DNA of 64,000 nt from Erodium maritimum (Eukaryota > Streptophyta > Magnoliopsida > Geraniales > Geraniaceae): positions 21,765,432 through 21,829,431 of the forward strand of contig OY997592.1 of the NCBI GenBank assembly GCA_963921825.1, read 5' to 3'. The notes below the pieces were generated by a model. It was given only the letters and a program-made list of their open reading frames with translations, did no database searches and was not told the DNA's origin. This document shows, piece by piece, positions 12,901-22,407 of this stretch (positions are counted from its first letter, which is position 1; the number at the start of each line of letters is the position of its first letter). The translations under genes and the position numbers were made by a program.

Positions 12901-13713
12901 GTAGGGAGCTGAACCATGTACTACAATAGACTCCCAAAATAATTTAGACTGAGAGTAAAACTGAGGATGATCAATCCAAGCATTAATAAATTTAAAGGGC
13001 CTAGGTCCCCAATCAATCCTTGGGTTACTGAGTAAAATGGCTTTGTGATCTGATATGGTTCTAGGCAACCCTTCTTGGATTAGACAAGAGCAGAAGGATA
13101 ATACCTGAGGAGAAATTAGAAATCTATCCAGTCTTGAGGCTGAAGAGTTAGGACCAAACCAAGAGAATTTACCACCAATGAGTTGGAGATCAATGATACC
13201 AAGATTGTCCAGCAGCTTCTGAAAATCTCTGGAGCTTTTTGTAGAGAAATTAGAACCTGTTTTCTCACTAGGGTGGAGAATAGCATTAAAATCTCCAGCT
13301 ATCACCAAAGGATTATTATACTGCTGGGATTTAACTTCCATATCTTTCCACAAAATCTCTCTTGTAGATACTGAGCATGGTGCATATACATTTATGATTT
13401 TGAAAGAAGTGTTCTCCTCAGTTAAAAAACCAGACCAATAAATGGCATGCTTATCAATGTAGGAGGTTTGTACTTGACAATAATCTTTGTTCCATAGAGT
13501 AATGATACCACCAGAGTTGCCATTGGATGGGGCAACCAACACCTCCCATGTTTGAGAGAAACCACAGCTAGAGATGAAGTATACAGGTAACTGCTCAATT
13601 TTTGTCTCTTGTATTAAAACCATCACAACTTGTTTTTTAGAGCACAGATTTCTAAGGGCCCTCCTCTTTTGTGTTGAGGAGGCACCCCTCATGTTCCATG
13701 AGATAATTCTCAT
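9976..13713 (-). pseudogene. LINE-A ORF2: endonuclease-reverse transcriptase with four in-frame TGA
   Basis: A single frame of 1246 codons. The N-terminal endonuclease (13713-about 13000) has the APE-type motifs SWNMRG, QETK, GDFNAIL and ISDHKAI. The RT follows with FRPISLINNVYKILSK, QSGFISGRQIMDG, FKVDFEKAYEHINW, RQGCSLSPLLF and the catalytic LQFADDTLIF, then EYLGFQLG. Near the C-terminus is a zf-RVT finger (CPLCFEEPEDLDHLFIGC, about 10385-10480). The frame is broken only by TGA at 12667-12669, 10579-10581, 10336-10338 and 10246-10248; no frameshift is seen. All catalytic residues I can check are intact, so decay is recent. Start ATG at 13713 overlaps the ORF1 stop as ATGA. Confidence 0.9.
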
Positions 13714-15559
13714 GGAGAAGCAAGCCTCAAAGTAGAGATAGAGGGGCAGGATTCCTCAACTGCTATTCCCTCATCCAGAACATCTAAATCACAATATTCA
13801 TCCTCAGAGTTGGTTTCCAAGTCCACTGTTTGATTAATTTCATTCTCCAAATTGTCAAACTGAGTTGCTACCAGATCATCTTCAATAAAAGCTTCCAACC
13901 CCAGTGCTTTGCAAAATTCCCAAGTGCCTGCTCCTCCACTTTTGAATTTCTGAGGTTCCTTCTTCCTCAAGCCAGCTTCACCCAGTATGATTTCCTTAGG
14001 CCTTTGTATTTTTGACCTAGATCTTGTGTTATAAGTGACAGTTGTGTCCACCTTTGTAGTTGTTTGTTTTCCTTTGTGGCTGGTTAATATCTCTTCATTG
14101 TTATAATCAACTAAAACCAATTTTTTAGCACTTGAATTCAAATTAATCCTTCCCTCCAAAAGATTAGTGCTAGCTGGTGTCTGCAACTGGGACCCCAAAA
14201 CAGTGGATGAGAGAGTTGAGGTCTCTTCCCCATTAATAATACCATCCTCCAATGTAACCTTTTGTACTTGTGCTTCCTTCTCAGTCCCATCATCCTCTCC
14301 AGATTTCTGAGATAATGTTGCCGGAACAGTGCTCAATATTTCAGTGTGAATAGTACCTTGAACTTCTTCATCTAATAAGACTTGTTTAAAATTCAACTGT
14401 TGGAAATGTGGTGGAGTAACTGCAGGTGGATAAAGGATTGATTGGGCTTGCAATGGTGGAAAATCAGTGAGTTGCACGTTCTGAATGTCTTCAGATAAGG
14501 AGTCAGGAACAATTAACTCCTCTCCCCCCAAAACCACATCAGAAACATTCCTTCTTAAAGATGGAGATTCAACCACAGTTTCCCTTGCACTTAACGTATT
14601 AAAGCCCGAGGACAAAGATTCTTCAGCAGCTGTATTTTCAGAAAGGGTAGGTGAGGCCATAAATTTTGGAGCTTCACAATTGGGGATCACTCTTGCTTCC
14701 ACAGAACTGACCATGAACTTGTATATATTCCCTTCCAATTCCAGAGTGTCCTCTTTATAAACTCTCAGATACTCTTGAGAATGAAGGAGTATGTATGCCA
14801 CTTCAAATGAATTCCCAGTAAGAGAATTGGGATGAGCACACACATAACTTCCAAGATCAGCTACCACTGCCTCAAAGGTTTCTTGGCACCAACCCAAAAT
14901 GGGTATCCGATGGAGTGCTACCCATGTAAATTTTCCTCCAAACTTGTAGAAATTGTTTTTATCATCCAACCAAGTTAGCCAAAAACGTAACCAGGTGCTT
15001 CCTTCTTTCAGAGCCTCCATTTCAGCTTTTTCATCATCAAAATAAACCAGAACCACTCTGTTCCCCAGCCCAATAATGCTGACTTCCACTTCTCTTTCAA
15101 GTTTGAAATCGTCCATGATGGCTTCCAATGAGAAGACTTGTGCAGAAGGGCCAAGTGCCCTTTGGTCACCCACTTCCTCTTTTCCTCTGCTACCACTCCT
15201 TTGATTGGCTTGATAGGATCCTCATAGACTCTTATCCTTTCTCTTGTTTCCGGCACTTGTTCTTTTCTTCTCCACATACTTCTGTCTCTAGAAAATCGAG
15301 ATTCCGATCTCCTGTCCCATGCTTTCACCACAAACAACTTATAACCCTTGAAGATATACCCATTGAAAGTTTTGATTGCTGTTTGTAAACCTTGTTCTGT
15401 AGCAAAGGATACGAAACCAAACCATTTGCCCCTGTTGTTTGGGCCTGAGGGTGTCTCTGTCCTCCTTATCTCTCCACACTCTAAGAACAGATTTCTTAGC
15501 CAGATGTTTGAAGTTCCAGGAGGTAAGTTATGAATAAAAGCTCTGCACTGTTGTTCCAA
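13710..15559 (-). pseudogene. LINE-A ORF1: RRM-containing RNA-binding protein, one frameshift
   Basis: Starts MEQQCRAFIHNLPPG at 15559. Residues about 6-80 form an RRM: the RNP2-like AFIHNL and RNP1-like KWFGFVSF are clear, and the fold ends at YKLFVVKAWDR. At about 15130-15140 the frame shifts by one base (KGHLALLHKSS in the first frame, then SLEAIMDDFKLE in the second); the second frame then runs to 13710. After the RRM comes a region with the spacing of DUF4283-type domains (WLRFWLTW, FTWVALHRIPILGW), then a long acidic, Ser/Thr-rich tail. In plant L1 elements this protein binds the element RNA. The LINE at 34373-41621 has the same layout. Confidence 0.85.
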
Positions 15560-16023
15560 TCTTCCAATAACCTTCTGTGTATGTGTTGAAGGATGTTGAT
15601 CTGAGTCTAGATCTTGTTGAGAGACAATGATCGACTTTAGTCTTTAATCTCTCTCAACATTTTGATTCCCCATTCTTACTTCAAAACCAGGAGGAGGTCC
15701 CGTTGAACCGGATGAAGTCATTGGTGTTGAAAGCAGACCAAAATAGGCCGAGAACCAAAGAAGAGGTAAAAAACAAGCTGAGATGTAACTCCGGCGAGGT
15801 TCCGGCTGAACTGAAAACCACCTACGAGAAAACCCGAAACGGTGGTCCGATGATCTCAGTGGACCAACCAGGACACTACACCGTTAAAAACTGACCTCTA
15901 AACCATGCTTACAGGTGACGAAGACACGATCCAACCCTCCCAACCAGCTGAAGTTGAAGAACACTACTGTAGCTTACTGTAGCTTCAGAGAGAAAATGTA
16001 TCCTTAATATTTTTATTGCACTC

Positions 16024-16122
16024 GCTGATGATGGTTTGATCGAAGAAATCAAATTTGTCTCATCTTCAGAGTGGTTCCCGCTCAGCTATGTCATAGACCC
16101 GAACTTTAATGACGAGGAGTGA
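16024..16122 (+). pseudogene. unknown coding segment, 3' part, resumed after LINE-A
   Basis: Begins with the right copy of the LINE-A target duplication (16024-16037) and continues in the same frame as 8962-9209: ...LIEEIKFVSSSEWFPLSYV..., ending DEE and TGA at 16120-16122. That the frame is preserved across the excised LINE supports it having been coding before the insertion. Confidence 0.5.
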
Positions 16123-17396
16123 GGACTATGTCTACCTCCCGTGAAACAACTTGTACTTCAGTGGTTCATGGTATTCTATTTGTAGTACTTCATATAAAAA
16201 TTGCTTCAGGATTTTAATACTTTCATATAAAATTTGCTTCAGGGTATTAGTACTTCATATAAATATTGCTTCATGTCATTTTTTTCATTTTTCTCATTAA
16301 TTTACTCATTCTATCCTGGGATTCATAGGCATTATCTTTAAATACTGTAAATTTTATACTCCATGTCGTCCTATAAATGATATTTAAAACATTGAGCACA
16401 ATTTTTAACAAACGAATTTAATTTAACATGGACAGTGATCACGTATGTCTTGGATCCTGACTCAGTTTTGAAAAGTTTAGAATGTGTGAATTAATGAGAA
16501 AAATGAAAAAATGACATGAAGCAATATTTGGGGGCAAGGGGCGTGTGCCCCGGGGGGTTCGGGGTTCGCATGTGGGTAGCTGTGAAGGCGGGGGTGGGGG
16601 TCGGGGCGTAGCCCCTCATGACTGGGTGTAGAGCACGGGGCAGCTTTCTGCCTCGCGCCTCTCTGCCTCACTCCTCGCCAACCTCTTCTCTACTACTGAC
16701 ACGCGTCCTTTTTTTTCATTTTATATATAAATCAGTTATTAATTTATAATTTTTTTAATTTAAAAAAATCTGTTTTTAATTTAAAAAAAATCAGTTTTTT
16801 AATTTTAAAAATCAGTTTTTTATTTAAAAAAACAGTTTTCTACTTCGATAAAAAAATGTCCAACAGCGAGGCTTAAATGACGACGATGAGTTGTAATGAA
16901 ATTTCAAGTTTCATTATTCATTATAGTTATTTAATTGTACTTATTAATTAGTTTTGCATTTTTTTAATTTATCTATTTATTAATTAATTTTTTATATTTT
17001 ATTTGTTATTTTGTTAATTAAAAATGAATTTAACAAATTCAGCAAAAGCATAATTAATTATCTAGTCAGCATTTCAAGAGGAGCATGATCCCCATATTCG
17101 TCCCTCTTCATGTGGAACACTCTCAATTTTGGAGAAACATTCAGCCCAGTTAGCAGAGGTTACGCCTCTTGCCTCTTGCCTCCCTTGATGTACATGCTCT
17201 TATGAGCCTCCGAATTAACAGCAACACTATTGGCATCAAATTATTAACAGGTTACCATTACCAATCAATATAGTTATCACAAATTTTCAAATTGCACTGG
17301 TCATATATGGTTCAAAATAAATTTGTACCAATCAAACATTTTGCATTTGAATTATATTTTATCTTTTATTGTTTTTTTCTTCTTATGAAAAATATC
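16123..17396. other. AT-rich intergenic DNA with a GC-rich islet
   Basis: No gene. It holds three imperfect about 39-bp repeats around TTCATATAAAAATTGCTTCA (16181-16280), an inverted repeat (see next entry), a GC-rich islet at about 16530-16680 with no RNA-gene signature, and A/T-rich direct repeats of the pattern TTTTTAATTTAAAAAAATC at about 16738-16830. Confidence 0.5.
16252..16520. repeat. inverted repeat, about 48-bp arms
   Basis: The arm at 16252-16300 (AAATATTGCTTCATGTCATT onward) reappears as its reverse complement at about 16475-16520 (ending ATGACATGAAGCAATATTT), with one or two differences and about 175 bases between. It could be a decayed foldback element or a simple palindromic rearrangement; no target duplication was identified. 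Confidence 0.6.
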
Positions 17397-17409
17397 TAAT
17401 AATGTATGT
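17397..17409. repeat. target-site duplication, left copy (retroposon 17410-19777)
   Basis: TAATAATGTATGT, identical to 19778-19790. It lies just before the T-run that represents the poly(A) end of the element. Confidence 0.8.
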
Positions 17410-19777
17410 TTTTTTTTTACTAAAAGGTGTATATTTTATTAATTATAAAAAGAGTCATTATACAATATAGAGCCCACATAAGTGTCCCTAAAAAAAACTC
17501 TAAGACAAATGAACTGTTACAACCGGAGTTGGAAGAGCCATAAAGGCAAACGAAAAGTAAATCTAAACTATAGCAAAACCACTGATTGCTGCTCAAGGTG
17601 TTGCCTAGATGCTGCATACTCTGTAGAGTGCAACCAAACCTGCGAACAGTGGTTTTAAAAGGAGGCAGAGCTCTGATCAGGGATCTCTCACAAGGCCAGT
17701 CCCTGGATAACATGATTCCTTTCATTCCTCTTGGCGGGACTGCTTCCCCGCCTTGGCCTGATCTTCCCGAGGCTCCCCAAGAGAGACCCTAGTCATTCCT
17801 CCGATAACATCTCCCTCCTTAGATCTACGTTCAAAACTACGTCCAGGCGGAGCAAGGCGTAGACTCATGGCACCCTTGCTATTAGAGAGTTGGCCGGTTA
17901 CCAAGTTTTTCCAACCTGGATTAACTTTTCTATCCTTGACACTTGGCCGAGGTCATGTACCCTAAGGTACAATGCTTGACGATACAGTTGGGCCCCTTCC
18001 ATCATACAAGGCGCCCTTAGGTACAATGCTTGGAGATAAGAGACCCTCCTTCCCCAATCATTTGCATATAGCTTCACATTATGGAACTTCTAATATTCTA
18101 GCCTAGATGAATCAAAGCGTGGAGTAAGACTAACCTTTCGCTTGCAGTCTTGGATCAAATGGCCTATCATCCCACAGTTGCAGCAAATCACTAAAAGCCT
18201 CGTGTAGGTGAGAGAGATGTGGATCGGATCCGAGTATTCCTTAAACCCTAGCAGGATCTGATGACACAAATGGTGGTCCACGAGATACCAGAATCTCCCC
18301 TGAACTGCTCCTCCCCACCATAGTTCCCATTTTCGCACGGTACCGCGACACAAAGGCCTAGGATCAAGCCAATTGTTTCCCCCGTTTCTCGAGTCCTCAC
18401 TATTGGGGGAAGGCTATGGGCATGTACCCATAACTGGAGCCGGTCCAGGACGAGAGGCTCCCTAGCCATTGGGTCCAGGTCGCCAAGGAATAGTGGTCGG
18501 TCATCGAAGTACTAGGGCTTGTTGCCCTATACCCAATCCCGATCCTCCTATTTCTCAAAATAGAATCCAAATACCCCGGGTCCTATATCCTTAATCACAA
18601 GGCCGTCTGCTGATTTCCCCCACACCTTGGTGATTATTCGGAGGAGGGTTTCCTTCCGAGGAGGCTTGGAAGTCTAGAGCTTTCCCAACATGGAAAAACT
18701 CTGGCGTGCCAGTAGTGCTGGGCTTACCGGGGCATAAGGGACCACAACTTTGAGCTCCTTCTATTCCTTAAGTGAGCAGGACAAGAAGTCGTACTAGAGG
18801 GCTGTTAAATTGGGATCAAGGCCATCCGGTGAAACTGTCGTACTGGTCTCTCCTGTGGCATCCCAGGCTTTAACCACCCGTCTTCTACGAGTCATCCTTG
18901 GCGGTAAAGATAGCAAGGCTGGAATCATCGGGATCCGAATTGCATTGGGAAGGTTGACCCCAACGATGAGATCCTACAACTCTTCTCGTCCAACTTCAAA
19001 CATCAGGGCCTTCCCACGCCGAGGATCCTAATAGAGCGGAGGCGATGGATTATTGACGACCTCCTTGGCCAGCGTCACTGGAGGTTTCTGGCCCAAAGGG
19101 TTAGAGACAAGCCCTAACAGAGCCCTTATCCCCGACTGTCGTGTAGAGGAAGTAACCAAGGGAGATGGTTGTGCACAAGGAACAACCGGTGATGGATTCG
19201 CCGTGGTGGACGTTGGGTTTTCTCGACAAGGCTCATCCGAGGGAATCCTGGTGACTAGGTTCAGAGATACAGGCTTCAGGGGGCTACATAGATCGCAGTA
19301 CGCCTGGTGGTTCAACTCCGGGCTTCCTTGCAGAGGAAGCAAGAACCCTAGGTTTAACCATTCGAACCAGCGTGGGTTTATCACCGGAGAAGAGCTCCCT
19401 GATGAGAAAGCCACGATGTCGAGTTGTAGTGGATTGGGGATTGGCTGTTGCGGGGGAGGGATGAGAGAAGGCAGTGGAGTAGAGGGCGGCAGCGGAGCAG
19501 AGGGAGGTGGCAGAGCGAGGAGCGGCGCAGCCGAGGGAATTAGGGTTTGTTGCGGCTTCGTTTAACGACGCCCTTTTATGGGGGAGATGACCTAGGAAGA
19601 AGGGCGCAAGGGTGGGGTTAGGGCCGAAGCTTGCATGACTGCAATCGGCGAGGGGACAAGACCGACATGGTTGACTTAGTCATCGACGGTGCCGGCAGAG
19701 GTTGTGGAAGATAGCGCCATAGCATAGACTAGGGATAGGGGTCACCAGGAGAGGTTCTCGACAAAACACGTACTTTT
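17410..19777 (-). mobile_element. ORF1-only LINE-type retroposon with zinc knuckle (RetA)
   Basis: A 2.37-kb minus-strand insertion. It ends in a T-run (17410-17419, poly(A) on the element strand), is flanked by a perfect 13-bp duplication, and contains a decayed ORF1-like coding region with a CCHC knuckle but no endonuclease or RT. A full 5' end appears to be present, because the duplication is found at the far end. This structure fits a retroposon moved in trans by LINE enzymes. Confidence 0.75.
18090..18469 (-). pseudogene. ORF1-type protein with DUF4283-like region and CCHC knuckle
   Basis: Two overlapping frames. 18248-18469 reads LVLDRLQLWVHAHSLPP, the pattern that joins DUF4283 to the knuckle in plant LINE ORF1. 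18090-18353 continues with SLTYTRLLVICCNCGMIGHL, a CX2CX4HX4C zinc knuckle. A frameshift lies between them. Proline- and serine-rich sequence continues on both sides (for example 19028-19414). Function in the family: nucleic-acid binding. Broken here. Confidence 0.7.
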
Positions 19778-20350
19778 TAATAATGTATGTGTTTTATATA
19801 CATGTATGAAGAGTCTTTTCCTTTATTTCACAACAGTATCTTTGTCCTTGTTTTTTTTAGAGAAATAAATTTTATTAATTGTACAATGTAGGAAAACATA
19901 GAAAAAAATAATAGGGGAACAGATCATTCAGAACCAATCATGCAACTAATCTTCTGATTGTAACCAAAGTATAGTCGTTTTTGATCGGTTATCGAAATGT
20001 CATCACATAACTTGATCGTCGAAAGTACTGGTAGAGGTTGGGGAAGAGAGCACCATAGTGTAGACTAGGGCTAGGGATCCTCAGGAGAGGCTCTCGACAT
20101 AACACGTACTTTTTAATAATGTATGTGTTTTACATACATGTCTGAGGAATCTTTTCCTTTATTTCACGACATTATATTTATCCTTGTTTTTTTAGAGAAA
20201 TGAACTTTATTGATTGTAGGATATTAGGAAAACATAGAGAAAAATAATAGCGGAACAGATCGTTCAAAAACAATCTTGCAACTAATCTTCTTATTGTAAC
20301 CGAACTATAGTCGTTTTTGATCAGTTGTCGAAATGTCATCACATAGACAC
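19679..20350. repeat. tandem duplication, two copies of about 336 bp
   Basis: 19679-20014 and 20015-20350 are homologous along their length (for example ACACGTACTTTTTAATAATG at 19766 and 20102, and TAGTCGTTTTTGATCGG at about 19972 against TAGTCGTTTTTGATCAG at about 20308), with roughly a tenth of bases different by eye. Each copy contains the 5' end of the RetA retroposon, its target duplication, and a T-run followed by AGAGAAAT that looks like another LINE 3' tail. Confidence 0.85.
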
Positions 20351-20394
20351 TAATAAGAAAAAAAAAATAGAGAAACTAATCCCGTTTCGACATG

Positions 20395-21716
20395 AAGCCA
20401 ACCATGGGTCCCAAACTTAGCCGGAGCATCACTAAAGACCCACTGACTCAGGCCCCATATGATGATCGAGAAGATGATTTAGCCACTCCTATTAACAATT
20501 GAAGGAAGAAAGTTGCCAACAAAAGGGTTCATGTTGCATCTGTCTCAAAGAAGACTCCCAATCCTATCAGATAACCTACTGATGAACCCTAGTTTGTTGA
20601 GGATGAAACTGAAGATGACATTCCAATTCCAATGCCTCAAGAAAAAAAGTCTAAGTAGTGAAGAAAAATCCAAGAGGATCTCTTGATGTTCCAATGGACA
20701 ATGTGTCCTTTCATTATGAAGAAGCAGCTAAAAAATGGACATGTATGTCATAGAACCATCTATCCTGAAAGGGAACTGTCAAGTGATGTCACAAGACTGG
20801 AACAAGAATACAAAGTTCTTCTAAATGCTAAGTTGATGAAAACTATGAAGGGTGTTGGCCCTTTCTATCCCATACTGGTAAACGAATTTATTTTAAACCT
20901 TGCCTATGGATTCGATAGTCCAAAGAGTTAGGATTACCACTTTGTGGTCGTAAGGGGAAAGAAGATTATAGTTAGTGAAGATGTTGTTAACATCTATTTG
21001 GGCAGGACCATCATCCCACCAAGGCTTATCATGTTTGAACTCACATCTATAGCAAGGGAGATCATCGGAAACTCTAAGAAACAATGAGGATCTAAGGAGA
21101 AGCTTATCTAATCTGAGCTCACTCCTTTGTACTCTATTCTCTTCAGGATTGGTTTAGCCAACTAGTCCCCTTCCACACATACATCAAGCATCACTCCTGA
21201 ACTAGCCAAACTCATCTTCTCCATAGGTACATCCTCCACCCTTAACTTTGGATCTTTTGTTATTGAACATTTCGCTCTTCATGCAAGATCCTCTGGTATA
21301 ACGATACCTATTGGATTTCCATCTCTCATCACTTGTCTGATCTTACATCAACATCCCGATATCCTGAGGGGAACGAACAATCAAGGGAGGAAGCTTTCTC
21401 ATTTCTCCTTAAATTTGAGGAAATTTGAAAACCAAAATGTCAATGAATAAGTCATGACTTTCAGTCAGAAGTCGAGCAGCTTAAGGGGTCATGCATGTCA
21501 AAATTCTGTTCTAAGGAGAGTCAACACAATTCTTAATGTCATGGACCATACTAAGAAGATGTTGGGTGAACTTGTTCAAGACTTACAGACTCGAGGTATC
21601 AAAGTGAATATTCTTGAAGATGTCAATGCTAAAACCTCCCATACCAAATCAAATTCTCCGATAAGGGTTAGAGAACCTCTGTTCATTTGTTCTAATCCTT
21701 TACTCGTGGTCGGATA
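20395..21716 (+). pseudogene. env-like / 'putative plant transposon protein' remnant
   Basis: Interrupted plus-strand coding sequence. Readable blocks are ATIYPERELSS-like HRTIYPERELSS with GVGPFYPILVNEFILNLAY (20683-20931), FVVVRGKKIIVSEDVVNIYLG just after, and LYSILFRIGLAN...TPELAKLIFSIG and GITIPIGFPSLITCLILHQH at about 21124-21360. This order fits the domain annotated as 'putative plant transposon protein' (PF20167), which also occurs in the extra ORF of some gypsy elements. Several stops and shifts make it non-functional. The assignment is by recognition only. Confidence 0.5.
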
Positions 21717-22407
21717 ATTTATTCCCCGGCTCACATCTATGTAATCTTTTAATATCATTCAAAAAAAATAGTATGATGATGTATAGTTTTCCATACCTTG
21801 TAAATAGTATAATATACAATAGAATATGCAATAATATTTCGATTATAGTTATGCTAGCATAGCATTCACTCCATAATACTTCTGTCATATTACTGGTTCA
21901 TGCTTATCTTAGGATCTCAGTCGAGCACACGACACACCAGTCTAAGAATCTAAATTTCCCAAAACTCATCATCGTGCCTAGTACAGCTCAGGCCCCTGCA
22001 ACAATCTTACCAAAAAAAGTTGTCACGTGTACTTGTCCATTCCATTCTGTTATATTTTATTTGAAAATACATTAAAATTTACACAATTGAATATTAAGTT
22101 GTCTGATATAAGAATGCAATAGATTTTTAGACCAAAAAAGCAATGTATGATATCATAAAAGGTGGATTGGTCTCAAAATGCTGGTATACAATCAACAATG
22201 ATTTCCATGTATGGCATACTATATGATGCATACATATACAGTAAGTAGAGGCCTTGTTTGTTTCTCGGGAAAATACACAAGTTGTTCCTTGTAACATTTA
22301 TAGACGAACACACCACAAGCTAACAGCTCCATATCAACACCCTCCCATCTTCACAATATACATAAATCAGCTTATATATAAGGAGTATATGTAGAATCAT
22401 TTCTTAC
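21717..22407. other. intergenic; includes 3' UTR of the MADS-box gene
   Basis: AT-rich, no gene. The end next to 22408 must contain the 3' UTR of the minus-strand MADS-box gene; a precise poly(A) site cannot be set from sequence alone. Confidence 0.5.

Larger units (their letters stand above)
9210..16023 (-). mobile_element. LINE-A, full-length L1-type LINE
   Basis: A 6.8-kb non-LTR retrotransposon on the minus strand. Its 3' end is the T-run at 9207-9218 (poly(A) on the element strand), followed on the element by 3' UTR (9210-9975), ORF2 (9976-13713), ORF1 (13710-15559) and a 5' leader (15560-16023). Both ends are fixed by a perfect 14-bp target-site duplication (9196-9209 and 16024-16037). 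It is not 5'-truncated, which is uncommon for LINEs. It carries one frameshift in ORF1 and four in-frame TGA codons in ORF2, so it is not active as read. Confidence 0.92.

Noticed and set aside
9976..13713. Possible TGA recoding in LINE-A ORF2, since all stops are TGA and the frame is otherwise perfect.
   Set aside because: No recoding signal is visible, ORF1 has a frameshift, and C-to-T decay explains the pattern more simply.
16530..16680. GC-rich islet as a possible rRNA or tRNA gene or promoter.
   Set aside because: No tRNA cloverleaf or rRNA block can be recognised; it is just G-rich sequence.
19053..19565. 170-codon plus-strand frame as a glycine-rich protein.
   Set aside because: It is antisense to the RetA ORF1 tail, and its Gly/Glu-rich end comes from repeated GGA/GAG bases.
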